DNA of 44,766 bases, from positions 1 through 44,766 of IMG/VR virus record IMGVR_UViG_3300020462_000010. One strand, 5' to 3'. Source of the stretch: a virus. Shown here piece by piece: positions 37,234 to 44,178 of this stretch (positions are counted from its first letter, which is position 1; every line of letters starts with the position of its first letter). The position numbers and the translations under genes are program-made. Under the pieces are notes generated by a model. It was not told where the DNA came from. It was given only the letters and a program-made list of their open reading frames with translations, and made no database searches.

Positions 37234-38193
37234 ATGAAAATCAAAGCAATCGCAGCAGCTACAGCAACTATTCCTCTTATGGTTGCCTGTGGTGGATCTA
37301 AGGAAACATTTCAACTAAGTGGAGCAGGTGCTACATTCCCTGCTCCTTTGTATCAAGCATGGTTTCAAACCATGGCAGGTGAAACTGGTAACCAAGTAAA
37401 CTATCAAGCAGTTGGTAGTGGTTCTGGTGTCCGTCAGTATATGGCTGGCACAGTTGATTTTGGTGCCTCTGATGGTGCTGTAAGTGATGAGAAGCAGAAG
37501 ATTCCAATGCTCCACATTCCTATGACTGGTGGTGCTATTGTTCCTGCTTACAATATGCCTGGTTGTGATGTCAAGATGACACAGACACAACTTGTTGATG
37601 TATATCTTGGTAAGATTACTAACTGGTCTACCTTTGGATGTGAAAGTGAAACTATTCTTCCTGTCTTCCGTTCTGATGGTAGTGGCACCACAAAAGGTTT
37701 CACTAACTCCCTGTCAGCATTCTCTCCTGAATGGAAAGAAACTGTTGGCACTGGTAAGGCAGTGAAGTGGCCCACTGGTGTTGGTGGTAAAGGTAACTCT
37801 GGTGTTGCCGCACAGATTAAACAGGTTCGGGGCAGTATCGGGTATCTGAACTATGGTTATGTGAATGGTGATAAGTTTCAACAAGTATCACTACAAAACA
37901 AGGAAGGTAACTATGTCACAGCAAATGCCGAAACATCTGCTGCTGGTTTGAGTAAGATTGTCTTGGACGATCAACTTCGTGGTGCTGATGCTAATCCTGC
38001 TGGTGCCAATGCATACCCTATTGTCTCCCTTACTTGGGTTCTAGCATATCCTGAGTCTAAGACTGGTGTGAAGGAGACTCTTCGTTATATGTTGAGTGAG
38101 AAAGCACAGGCAATGTCTGACGGTCTTGGTTATGTTCCTCTTCCTGAGGACCTGAGACAGAAAGCACTTGCTGCTGTTGACAGTATCGAATAA
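37234..38193 (+). CDS. pstS: Phosphate-binding protein PstS
   Basis: PstS captures phosphate in the periplasm for the host Pst ABC transporter. The 319 residues begin with a lipoprotein-type signal (LMVACGGS, Cys19). Phosphate-contact segments are visible: GAGATFPAPLYQAW, GSGSGVRQYMAGTVDFGASD and FRSDGSGTTKGFT. Length is typical. Cyanophage pstS genes are known to respond to host phosphate stress. No pstA, B or C is present, so it must use host transport proteins. A strong terminator follows. Confidence 0.96.
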   Translation: MKIKAIAAATATIPLMVACGGSKETFQLSGAGATFPAPLYQAWFQTMAGETGNQVNYQAVGSGSGVRQYMAGTVDFGASDGAVSDEKQKIPMLHIPMTGGAIVPAYNMPGCDVKMTQTQLVDVYLGKITNWSTFGCESETILPVFRSDGSGTTKGFTNSLSAFSPEWKETVGTGKAVKWPTGVGGKGNSGVAAQIKQVRGSIGYLNYGYVNGDKFQQVSLQNKEGNYVTANAETSAAGLSKIVLDDQLRGADANPAGANAYPIVSLTWVLAYPESKTGVKETLRYMLSEKAQAMSDGLGYVPLPEDLRQKALAAVDSIE

Positions 38194-38203
38194 TATAAGT
38201 ATA

Positions 38204-38230
38204 GTGGGGGACAATAGTCCCCCTTTTTTT
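38204..38230 (+). terminator. Terminator after pstS
   Basis: GGGGGAC-AATA-GTCCCCC is a perfect 7-bp stem followed by seven T. The next ATG (38231) directly follows the T-run, so the downstream gene has no room for a leader unless read-through occurs. Confidence 0.9.
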
Positions 38231-38407
38231 ATGAAAAAGAAAATGAAAAAGTCGGAACAAAAAACCGCAGATTGTGATAACCTTTATGATATGATTGAGT
38301 TATTACATAGTCGTATTGAGGAAATAGAAAATGAACATACACAATTGATTCGTAAGATGGGAGAACTAAATAGTCGAGTAGATAACTTTTCTACAAATGA
38401 AAATTAA
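38231..38407 (+). CDS. Small coiled-coil protein, 58 residues
   Basis: I chose ATG 38231 (MKKKMKKSEQKTADCDNLYD); the open frame extends into pstS but that part crosses the terminator. A basic start leads into a helix with heptad pattern (MIELLHSRIEEIENEHTQLI). ATG 38246 is an alternative. Expression probably depends on partial read-through of the terminator. Function unknown. Confidence 0.6.
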   Translation: MKKKMKKSEQKTADCDNLYDMIELLHSRIEEIENEHTQLIRKMGELNSRVDNFSTNEN

Positions 38408-38570
38408 TCTTTGGTACTCTAAGAGTATGAGTCAATGGAGATGGACTCTCTGTGAAGAATTTAAAAATGGTGTTACTAAAGTAGAACAACATTCTGGACA
38501 ACGTGAGGAATTGCGAGATGCAATGAATGATGTTGCTAATACGGTAGAGTATATGTTAGATGATAAATAA
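38397..38570 (+). CDS. Small protein with Trp-rich start, 57 residues
   Basis: The frame begins MKINLWYSKSMSQWRWTLCE and continues as an acidic helix (EELRDAMNDVANTVEYMLDD). It overlaps the preceding gene by 11 bases. The pattern recalls a conserved small family of marine T4-like phages. Function unknown. Confidence 0.6.
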   Translation: MKINLWYSKSMSQWRWTLCEEFKNGVTKVEQHSGQREELRDAMNDVANTVEYMLDDK

Positions 38571-38602
38571 CTGAAAACTGAAGACGTATAAAGTATTATA
38601 CA

Positions 38603-38860
38603 ATGGAAAATATAAAGATTAGGTGTCGTTCCTGTGGAAAGGAATTGGAAGGACACCCGAGTAAGACAGTTTCTTGTGGTTGTCCGAATATGGCAACCAT
38701 TCGTGGTGATAAGATTTCGGCAGTTGATTTGTCGAATATTGTTATGTTAAACACCTATCGATCTAAAAATAAAAAGTCATTTCTTTCGCAAGAAGATATT
38801 TTGTGGCAGGAACAGAGAAAACAACGCAAAGTTCGTAAAATGAATTTTGAGGTTAGGTAA
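38603..38860 (+). CDS. Zinc-ribbon-like small protein, 85 residues
   Basis: Four Cys are spaced as CRSCGKEL and CGCPN (about residues 8, 11, 25 and 27), a compact knuckle-like zinc site at the N-terminus. A second half rich in Lys, Arg and Gln (QEQRKQRKVRKMNFE) could bind nucleic acid. No partner motif is recognised. Confidence 0.65.
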   Translation: MENIKIRCRSCGKELEGHPSKTVSCGCPNMATIRGDKISAVDLSNIVMLNTYRSKNKKSFLSQEDILWQEQRKQRKVRKMNFEVR

Positions 38861-38880
38861 TATTAGGAAATCAAAATAAG

Positions 38881-38908
38881 TTGACAAATGCAAATTAGTA
38901 ACTATTAT
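38881..38908 (+). promoter_or_regulatory. Sigma70-type promoter
   Basis: A perfect TTGACA (38881-38886) stands 16 bp before TATTAT (38903-38908). Transcription would start close to 38916. Confidence 0.6.
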
Positions 38909-38915
38909 AGCTAAT

Positions 38916-39098
38916 ATGTATTTCAATCAAAAAACCATGGACGAGCATACCTATAATAACTGGGTAAAAGTCAAAGAAACATTTGAAGAATCTGGAAATA
39001 CTGAAAACTTTTTCTATCAAAGAGCATGTGCTATAGTTGGTGGAGCACCAGATCCTATTGATAAAATTATAAAACAAGACAATGCCGCATCGGATTGA
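38916..39098 (+). CDS. Small protein, 60 residues (or 53 from the second ATG)
   Basis: The frame is open from ATG 38916, close to the predicted RNA start, so ATG 38937 (MDEHTYNNWVKVKETFEESG) is the likelier start unless the message is leaderless. The protein ends with CAIVGGAPDPIDKIIKQ. It overlaps the next gene by 17 bases. Function unknown. Confidence 0.6.
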   Translation: MYFNQKTMDEHTYNNWVKVKETFEESGNTENFFYQRACAIVGGAPDPIDKIIKQDNAASD

Positions 39099-39297
39099 TG
39101 AAATAAAATCAGAACAATATGTCACTCAAAAAGAGTGCCAGGAGATGATTGATGATGCTATTCGGAGACACAATAGAAACGCAAGTATTATCAGCATGTG
39201 TGTTGGGTGGGTTGTCTTATGTTTATTTGCTGAGGGCCTTCTCAGATTAATTGGTGTTATTCCACCACTATTACCATGGTTACAAATTAAATTGTAG
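39082..39297 (+). CDS. Single-span membrane protein, 71 residues
   Basis: A charged N-terminal helix (CQEMIDDAIRRHNRNAS) is followed by a membrane segment (IISMCVGWVVLCLFAEGLLR, about 36-55) and a second hydrophobic stretch with two prolines. No family is recognised. GGAG for the following gene lies just after its stop. Confidence 0.6.
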   Translation: MPHRIDEIKSEQYVTQKECQEMIDDAIRRHNRNASIISMCVGWVVLCLFAEGLLRLIGVIPPLLPWLQIKL

Positions 39298-39306
39298 GAG
39301 AATTTT

Positions 39307-39786
39307 ATGAAAGTTGGATTGATTGGATTGCATCCTATTTCGATAGATATGTCCCGTAACATGATTGAAAATGGAATTGAAGTTTGGGGGTATAGTAGTA
39401 ACTATGATCTTGCCTGTAAAGAATATGAAAACGGTTATATTAGTGGATGTGTAACCTCACTAGAGTATCTTGTTCAGTCAGTTAAATCTGATAGTCTTAG
39501 GTATACTAGTGCAGGGAAGGTTCCTGGTATCTTTCAAATTACACTTCCAGTATCACAGGTAGAAGATACATTTGATGAGTTACTACCTTTACTTGAAGAG
39601 GGTGATATTATTATTGATTACAGTAGTAATGACATAGAAAAATGTCTGGAACTGGAAAAGTATTGTGCTAAGTTAGGTATATCTTATATCTTTGTTGGTA
39701 TATTTGGATCAAAACATACTATTAATGTTTGTTCTGAAATTTTTAAACGTACCATGTACAAATCACCTTTCTGTATCGGAAATTAA
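39307..39786 (+). CDS. Truncated 6-phosphogluconate dehydrogenase-like protein
   Basis: The 159 residues resemble the NAD(P)-binding domain of Gnd: MKVGLIGLHPISIDMSRNMI, NGIEVWGYS, then VEDTFDELLPLLEEGDIIID and GISYIFVGIFG. Full Gnd enzymes are about 300-480 residues, and the catalytic C-terminal domain is absent. The dinucleotide loop reads GLHPIS where GLGxMG is expected, and IIIDYSSND replaces the usual DGGNS. NADP use is therefore doubtful. Cyanophages often carry gnd; this may be a decayed or repurposed copy. Confidence 0.65.
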   Translation: MKVGLIGLHPISIDMSRNMIENGIEVWGYSSNYDLACKEYENGYISGCVTSLEYLVQSVKSDSLRYTSAGKVPGIFQITLPVSQVEDTFDELLPLLEEGDIIIDYSSNDIEKCLELEKYCAKLGISYIFVGIFGSKHTINVCSEIFKRTMYKSPFCIGN

Positions 39787-39918
39787 ATGACTTTAGCTGA
39801 TGTCTTACTCTGGGGAACAATACCCTTTCTATGTGCCACCATTTATTTCGGGCACAGAAAAGGTGAAAATATCTATTACGAAAGTGACAAATATGACGGA
39901 AATGGAACAGCGCATTAA
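39787..39918 (+). CDS. Small membrane protein, 43 residues
   Basis: ATG 39787 overlaps the stop of the previous gene closely (TAAATG). The protein (MTLADVLLWGTIPFLCATIY, then FGHRKGENIYYES) has one N-terminal membrane helix and a polar tail. Its end overlaps the next gene by 26 bases. Function unknown. Confidence 0.5.
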   Translation: MTLADVLLWGTIPFLCATIYFGHRKGENIYYESDKYDGNGTAH

Positions 39919-40108
39919 GATGAGATATGCGTTTGCCATGTCTTCATTTGGTAGAATGTTTACCCCAAATAAAATCTCATGTGAGATGAGATTATTATGT
40001 GAAGAGTGGTCAAAAAACATTGATGAAATTCCACCCACTAAAGACTTATATCAAGTTGATCGTTATTTTCTAGAATTTTGGAAAACGAGGGAGATTACTT
40101 ATGAGTAA
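39893..40108 (+). CDS. Small helical protein, 71 residues
   Basis: I chose ATG 39893 (MTEMEQRIKMRYAFAMSSFG); the frame is open further upstream to ATG 39800, but that part covers the previous small gene. The protein includes NKISCEMRLLCEEWSKNIDE and LYQVDRYFLEFWKTRE, a compact helical pattern. Its end overlaps the next ATG by eight bases. Function unknown. Confidence 0.55.
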   Translation: MTEMEQRIKMRYAFAMSSFGRMFTPNKISCEMRLLCEEWSKNIDEIPPTKDLYQVDRYFLEFWKTREITYE

Positions 40109-40268
40109 CATAGCACTCAAAGCAGCACACTTTGCCTCTGCAACACTCAATAATCCGTGGGGTGTTGGTAGTTTAAGTTTCATATTGATCTTTGTTCCTA
40201 TCATAGGAATGTGGGCAGTTCACAAATACAACTGGGAGCATTGGGCACCATTTGACAGAGGGCACTAG
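40101..40268 (+). CDS. Small membrane protein, 55 residues
   Basis: MSNIALKAAHFASATLNNPW is followed by a membrane helix (SLSFILIFVPIIGMWAVHKY, about 24-43) and an aromatic, charged tail. A perfect promoter lies inside the last codons (40252-40280). I do not recognise a family; such proteins occur in this block of small cyanophage genes. Confidence 0.6.
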   Translation: MSNIALKAAHFASATLNNPWGVGSLSFILIFVPIIGMWAVHKYNWEHWAPFDRGH

Positions 40269-40280
40269 AGGTAGTATAAT
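40252..40280 (+). promoter_or_regulatory. Perfect consensus promoter inside the 3' end of a gene
   Basis: TTGACA (40252-40257), 17 bp and TATAAT (40275-40280) match consensus fully. RNA would start about 40287 and run through a non-coding stretch to the next promoter. Confidence 0.8.
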
Positions 40281-40286
40281 GTATAA

Positions 40287-40365
40287 GATAGGTAAGGAAA
40301 GAAAAAGGAGCATGGGAACCGACCGGACGTAATCTGGAAGGAGATACCGCACCTGCCTTGACAAC
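40287..40365 (+). ncRNA. Candidate small RNA or leader between two promoters
   Basis: The stretch follows a perfect promoter. It contains GGAG with an immediate ATG and only a six-codon frame (MGTDRT), a CCGGA/TCTGG hairpin (40323-40337) and a second GGAG. No gene is encoded. It could be a long leader of the gene at 40417 or a small RNA. Confidence 0.35.
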
Positions 40366-40394
40366 TTGACTACATAATCACAACACCGTATAAT
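40366..40394 (+). promoter_or_regulatory. Sigma70-type promoter of the 73-residue protein gene
   Basis: TTGACT (40366-40371), a 17-bp spacer and TATAAT (40389-40394) stand 23 bases before ATG 40417. Together with the promoter at 40252 the gene has tandem strong promoters. Confidence 0.75.
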
Positions 40395-40416
40395 ATACAG
40401 GTAATCAAAACGGACA

Positions 40417-40638
40417 ATGGCACTGACTGAAAAATTCAAAACCAAGGATTTAGATACCCTTCGTAATGCTGCAAAAGGTGAAATTTTCTTAGATGTAAAA
40501 AGTCCGAAATTATTTAAGAAGGTTCGTAAATATTATGAATCTAATGGAGTAATTTTTTCTGGTGATCCACTTGATGATTATGAAATCATGATGGACTGTT
40601 TGTATTCTGATTTAGAAATTTCTGTTGAGGTTGTTTGA
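40417..40638 (+). CDS. Small protein, 73 residues
   Basis: The frame (MALTEKFKTKDLDTLRNAAK, then GEIFLDVKSPKLFKKVRKYY and acidic DDYEIMMDCLYSD) looks like a small mixed alpha/beta fold. Two strong host-type promoters precede it and a terminator follows, so it is expressed as a single-gene, probably early, unit. Function unknown. Confidence 0.65.
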   Translation: MALTEKFKTKDLDTLRNAAKGEIFLDVKSPKLFKKVRKYYESNGVIFSGDPLDDYEIMMDCLYSDLEISVEVV

Positions 40639-40663
40639 TTTTATTCATAGCAAGACCCCCTAT

Positions 40664-40690
40664 AAGGAGAGTTGCATAAACTCTCCTTTT
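40664..40690 (+). terminator. Terminator before the sugar cluster
   Basis: AAGGAGAG (40664-40671) pairs perfectly with CTCTCCTT (40681-40688) with a nine-base loop, followed by T residues. The loop begins with TTGCAT, the -35 of the next promoter. Confidence 0.85.
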
Positions 40691-40700
40691 CTAGTATAAT
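40672..40700 (+). promoter_or_regulatory. Promoter embedded in terminator, driving the sugar cluster
   Basis: TTGCAT (40672-40677) in the hairpin loop, a 17-bp spacer and TATAAT (40695-40700) precede ATG 40724. Confidence 0.75.
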
Positions 40701-40723
40701 AATTACTATAGTAAAATATTAAA

Positions 40724-41749
40724 ATGAAAAGAGTTTTAGTAACTGGTGGTGCGGGATTTATTGCACATCATTTAATCTCTCAGATAATCAAGAACACTGA
40801 TTGGGAGATTATTTGTCTTGATAGATTAGATTTTAGTGGTAATTTAAATCGTCTACAAGATATCATGCAGGAATTCTCTCAAGAGAATCGTTCTCGTGTA
40901 AAAATAGTATTTCATGATTTGAGAGCAGCAATCAATCCACTTATTGCATCTGATATTGGTAAGGTTGATTATATTCTACATCTCGCTGCCGGTTCTCATG
41001 TTGATCGTAGTATTGAATATCCAATGGAATTTGTTTTGGATAATGTTGTAGCCACTGGACACATCCTTGATTATGCTCGTGGTCTAGATCATCTTGAAAG
41101 GTTTGTTTATTTTAGCACTGATGAAGTATTCGGACCTGCTCCATCTGGCATTTTTTATGGTGAGTATGATCGTTATAATGCCACCAATCCTTATAGTGCC
41201 ACCAAAGCAGGTGGTGAAGAATTAGCAGTAGCATTTGAGAACTCTTACTCTCTACCTGTGTATATTACACACACAATGAATGTTTTTGGACAAAGGCAGC
41301 ATCCAGAAAAATTTATTCCTATGTGTATTAAGAATATTCGTGATGGTATGGAAATTACTATTCATTGTGATGAGACAAAAACTATCCCTGGATCACGTCA
41401 TTATGTTCATGCGGAAGATGTTTCTGATGCAATATTGTTTTTACTGGACCAAGATACATATGTTGAAACTGGAAACTATGGTAATGCTAAGTGTCCTAAG
41501 TTCAATATTGTTGGTGGGGAAGAAGTCAATAACCTTGATCTAGCACAAATGATTGCTGATACTCAGGGTAAAGAATTAAAGTATAATATGGTTGACTTTC
41601 ATTCTGCTCGACCTGGACATGACCTTCGGTATGCACTCTCTGGAGAAAAGATGGCAAAGATGGGTTGGAAACCCACTAGATCTTTGAGTGAACGCATTTT
41701 TGAGGTTACTAGATGGACCCTTGACAATGAACGTTGGATTGCACTATAA
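40724..41749 (+). CDS. NAD-dependent nucleotide-sugar dehydratase/epimerase, RfbB-like
   Basis: This extended short-chain dehydrogenase resembles dTDP-glucose 4,6-dehydratase. The 341 residues have the dinucleotide loop GGAGFIAHH (8-16), FSTDEVFG (about 133-140) and the catalytic YSATK (157-161), plus the NHYGP-like NVFGQRQHPEKF. The variation in the sugar-binding loop leaves the exact substrate open. It is the first gene of a unit with an epimerase, two methyltransferases and a HAD phosphatase, pointing to synthesis of a modified sugar. Confidence 0.85.
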   Translation: MKRVLVTGGAGFIAHHLISQIIKNTDWEIICLDRLDFSGNLNRLQDIMQEFSQENRSRVKIVFHDLRAAINPLIASDIGKVDYILHLAAGSHVDRSIEYPMEFVLDNVVATGHILDYARGLDHLERFVYFSTDEVFGPAPSGIFYGEYDRYNATNPYSATKAGGEELAVAFENSYSLPVYITHTMNVFGQRQHPEKFIPMCIKNIRDGMEITIHCDETKTIPGSRHYVHAEDVSDAILFLLDQDTYVETGNYGNAKCPKFNIVGGEEVNNLDLAQMIADTQGKELKYNMVDFHSARPGHDLRYALSGEKMAKMGWKPTRSLSERIFEVTRWTLDNERWIAL

Positions 41750-41777
41750 TACATAGTATAGGTTAAATTAATTTTTA

Positions 41778-42818
41778 ATGTCTGATTATAAGAAGACTGC
41801 ACTTGTGCTTGGTGCAGGTGGATTTATTGGAAGTCACATGGTTAAACGACTTCGTTCTGAAGGATACTGGGTTCGGGGAGTTGATCTTAAACATCCTGAA
41901 TATTCAGCATCTCATGCGAATGAATTTATTATTGGTGACCTGAGAGATGTTAATTTTGTAAAACGATGTGTTCGTTTTACTGGATACCTTGGAAACTTCT
42001 ACAAAGATATTGTAGATAAGTTTGCAGAACCTTTTGATGAGATTTATCAGTTTGCTGCTGATATGGGTGGTGCAGGATTTGTATTCACTGGTGAGAATGA
42101 TGCAGACATCATGCACAATTCTGTATCCATTAATCTGAATGTTCTTGAGGAACAACGTAAACTGAATGAAATTACAGAACAAAATAAAACTAAAATCTTT
42201 TACTCTGGGTCGGCATGTATGTATCCGGAGCACAATCAACTAGACCCTGATAATCCTGACTGCCGTGAAGAATCAGCATACCCTGCTAACCCTGACTCAG
42301 AATATGGATGGGAGAAACTATTCTCCGAGAGACTCTACTTTGCCTACAATCGTAACCATAGTATTCCTGTTCGGATTGCTCGTTACCACAACATCTTTGG
42401 TCCTGAAGGAACCTGGGACGGTGGCAGAGAGAAGGCACCAGCTGCAATATGCCGCAAGGTTGCTTTCCTTCCGGAGTCAGGTGGATCTATCGAGGTGTGG
42501 GGAGATGGTTTACAAACTCGTTCCTTCCTGTTCGTTGATGAATGCATCGAAGCAACTAGAAGACTAATGGAGAGTGACTTTATAGGTCCTGTGAATATTG
42601 GTTCTGAAGAGATGGTTAGTATCAATCAGTTGGTAGATATTACTGCTAAAGTTGCAGAAAAAGAAGTTTCTAAAAATCATATTGATGGACCTTTAGGTGT
42701 TCGTGGTCGTAACTCTAACAATGATTTGATTCGTGAAAAACTAGGATGGGATTATTCTCAAACCCTTGAAGAGGGTATTTGTATTACATATAACTGGATT
42801 AGTGGACAAATTTCATGA
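41778..42818 (+). CDS. GDP-mannose 3,5-epimerase-like protein
   Basis: The 346 residues show GAGGFIGSH (12-20), the GYWVRGVDLKHPEY segment typical of GDP-mannose 3,5-epimerase, SACMYPE (active-site region), YGWEK (176-180, catalytic Tyr/Lys) and GPEGTWDGGREKAPAA. GDP-L-galactose or GDP-gulose-type sugars would be the product. Located 28 bases after the dehydratase, its stop overlaps the next gene. Family is clear; true substrate is inferred. Confidence 0.85.
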   Translation: MSDYKKTALVLGAGGFIGSHMVKRLRSEGYWVRGVDLKHPEYSASHANEFIIGDLRDVNFVKRCVRFTGYLGNFYKDIVDKFAEPFDEIYQFAADMGGAGFVFTGENDADIMHNSVSINLNVLEEQRKLNEITEQNKTKIFYSGSACMYPEHNQLDPDNPDCREESAYPANPDSEYGWEKLFSERLYFAYNRNHSIPVRIARYHNIFGPEGTWDGGREKAPAAICRKVAFLPESGGSIEVWGDGLQTRSFLFVDECIEATRRLMESDFIGPVNIGSEEMVSINQLVDITAKVAEKEVSKNHIDGPLGVRGRNSNNDLIREKLGWDYSQTLEEGICITYNWISGQIS

Positions 42819-43513
42819 ATATAAAAGATATTGAAATCATAGAATCCTTAGGTCAAGATTTTTATGATAGTTTTAATAAATTTATTCTTAGTTCTGACCT
42901 GAAGGTATTTGGAAAACTTCTTGCTAGATTTCAGTTATTTGAAATGGTCAAGGATGTTCCTGGAGATATTGTTGAGTGTGGTGTCTTCAAAGGAACAGGT
43001 CTCTTTACCTTTTTGAAATTAAAAAGATACTATTGTCCTAATAGTTTAAAAAAAGTTATTGGGTTTGATTTCTTTGATACAGAAGCACTTGTAGATAGTT
43101 TGTCTAATCAAGATAAAGATGCAATGAGCATACTTTTTTCTGGTAGAGACTTCAAGCACGATGAATCATTTAAAGAGGCACTTGAGTATCAAATTCTTAA
43201 GTCTGGATTTCAAGATCATGAATTTGAATTAATTCAAGGTAACATTAGTAAAACTGTTGTTGATTTCGTTAAAACAAAACCAGGTGCAAAAATATCCTTA
43301 CTCTATATGGATCTAGATGTAGAAAAACCAACTTATGATGCTTTGAATTCTTTATGGGATAGAGTTAGTAGTGGTGGTGTTGTTGTATTTGATGAGTATG
43401 CATATCATAATTGGTCAGAGTCTGTAGGAGTTGATAAATATTTTGAAAATAAAAGTGTAAAAATTAATTCAATGAACTTTATTGCTCCATCGGCATATGT
43501 AATTAAACCATGA
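42815..43513 (+). CDS. TylF-type O-methyltransferase
   Basis: The 232 residues match TylF/macrocin-like SAM methyltransferases: PGDIVECGVFKGTG (about 48-61), KKVIGFDFFDT (SAM-binding acid), ISLLYMDLDVEKPTYDAL and SGGVVVFDEYAYHNW (metal-binding Asp and Glu). These enzymes methylate hydroxyls of sugars. ATGA overlaps the upstream stop, so it is part of the sugar operon. It probably methylates a glycan made by its neighbours. Confidence 0.85.
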   Translation: MNIKDIEIIESLGQDFYDSFNKFILSSDLKVFGKLLARFQLFEMVKDVPGDIVECGVFKGTGLFTFLKLKRYYCPNSLKKVIGFDFFDTEALVDSLSNQDKDAMSILFSGRDFKHDESFKEALEYQILKSGFQDHEFELIQGNISKTVVDFVKTKPGAKISLLYMDLDVEKPTYDALNSLWDRVSSGGVVVFDEYAYHNWSESVGVDKYFENKSVKINSMNFIAPSAYVIKP

Positions 43514-44175
43514 AAAATTTAAATAGACTAGTTCGTAAATCTGATCTTAAGTGGATCAGTGATGTGAGAGATGAAAACAATTGGATTGAAAAATATCCAC
43601 ACTCAACTTGTTTGGGTAATCACTGGGTTAGGGATGAAGCACTCTACAAGTGGGTCTTTGCTCTGCTCAACTTTGGTATTGGGACAACAGGACAAAAGGT
43701 GATTGACCTTGGAGTTCAGAATGGATGTGTTCCTGCTGTTGTAGCAGACTGGGGTAACGAAACTATCGCTCTGGACATTAAGGAGGCACCTTGGGATCAA
43801 CCAGAATCTTCTGCTGAGTTGGTCATTGCAGATGCTTTTGAATGGTTGCCTGAACTTGAGGATGAATCCATCGACACTTTCTTTGACATCTGTGCTGTTC
43901 ACTGCTTTGAACCATCCTATGATGAGAAATGTGGTAACTATGGGTTACTGAGGATCTCAGAACTGGTGTATCAGAAACTGAAACCAGGTGGTAAGTTCAT
44001 CGTGACCTCTGATGTTGGTGATGCAACAGAGGGATCTTATATCAAAGCAGAGACATTCATTGAAATTGTTGAGAGAACTGGACTTAATCTAACTTCTGAG
44101 TTTGATGGTATAATAGATGGGGACACCTTCTACAACGAAAAACTAAAAGTAGTTTCTTTGGAATTTATAAAATAA
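43510..44175 (+). CDS. SAM-dependent methyltransferase
   Basis: A class I fold is seen in 221 residues: motif I VIDLGVQNGCVPAVV (about 62-76), the acidic TIALDIKEA strand, DTFFDICAVHCFEPSY and LKPGGKFIVTSDVG. The N-terminal part (KWISDVRDENNWIEKYPHST) is characteristic of sugar-modifying methyltransferases of cyanophage clusters, as far as I can tell. It is coupled to the TylF-type gene by four bases. Confidence 0.8.
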   Translation: MKNLNRLVRKSDLKWISDVRDENNWIEKYPHSTCLGNHWVRDEALYKWVFALLNFGIGTTGQKVIDLGVQNGCVPAVVADWGNETIALDIKEAPWDQPESSAELVIADAFEWLPELEDESIDTFFDICAVHCFEPSYDEKCGNYGLLRISELVYQKLKPGGKFIVTSDVGDATEGSYIKAETFIEIVERTGLNLTSEFDGIIDGDTFYNEKLKVVSLEFIK

Positions 44176-44178
44176 CAC

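Noticed and set aside
39800-39892. N-terminal extension of the 71-residue protein
   Set aside because: The extension lies under the 43-residue membrane protein and has no ribosome site; ATG 39893 is better.
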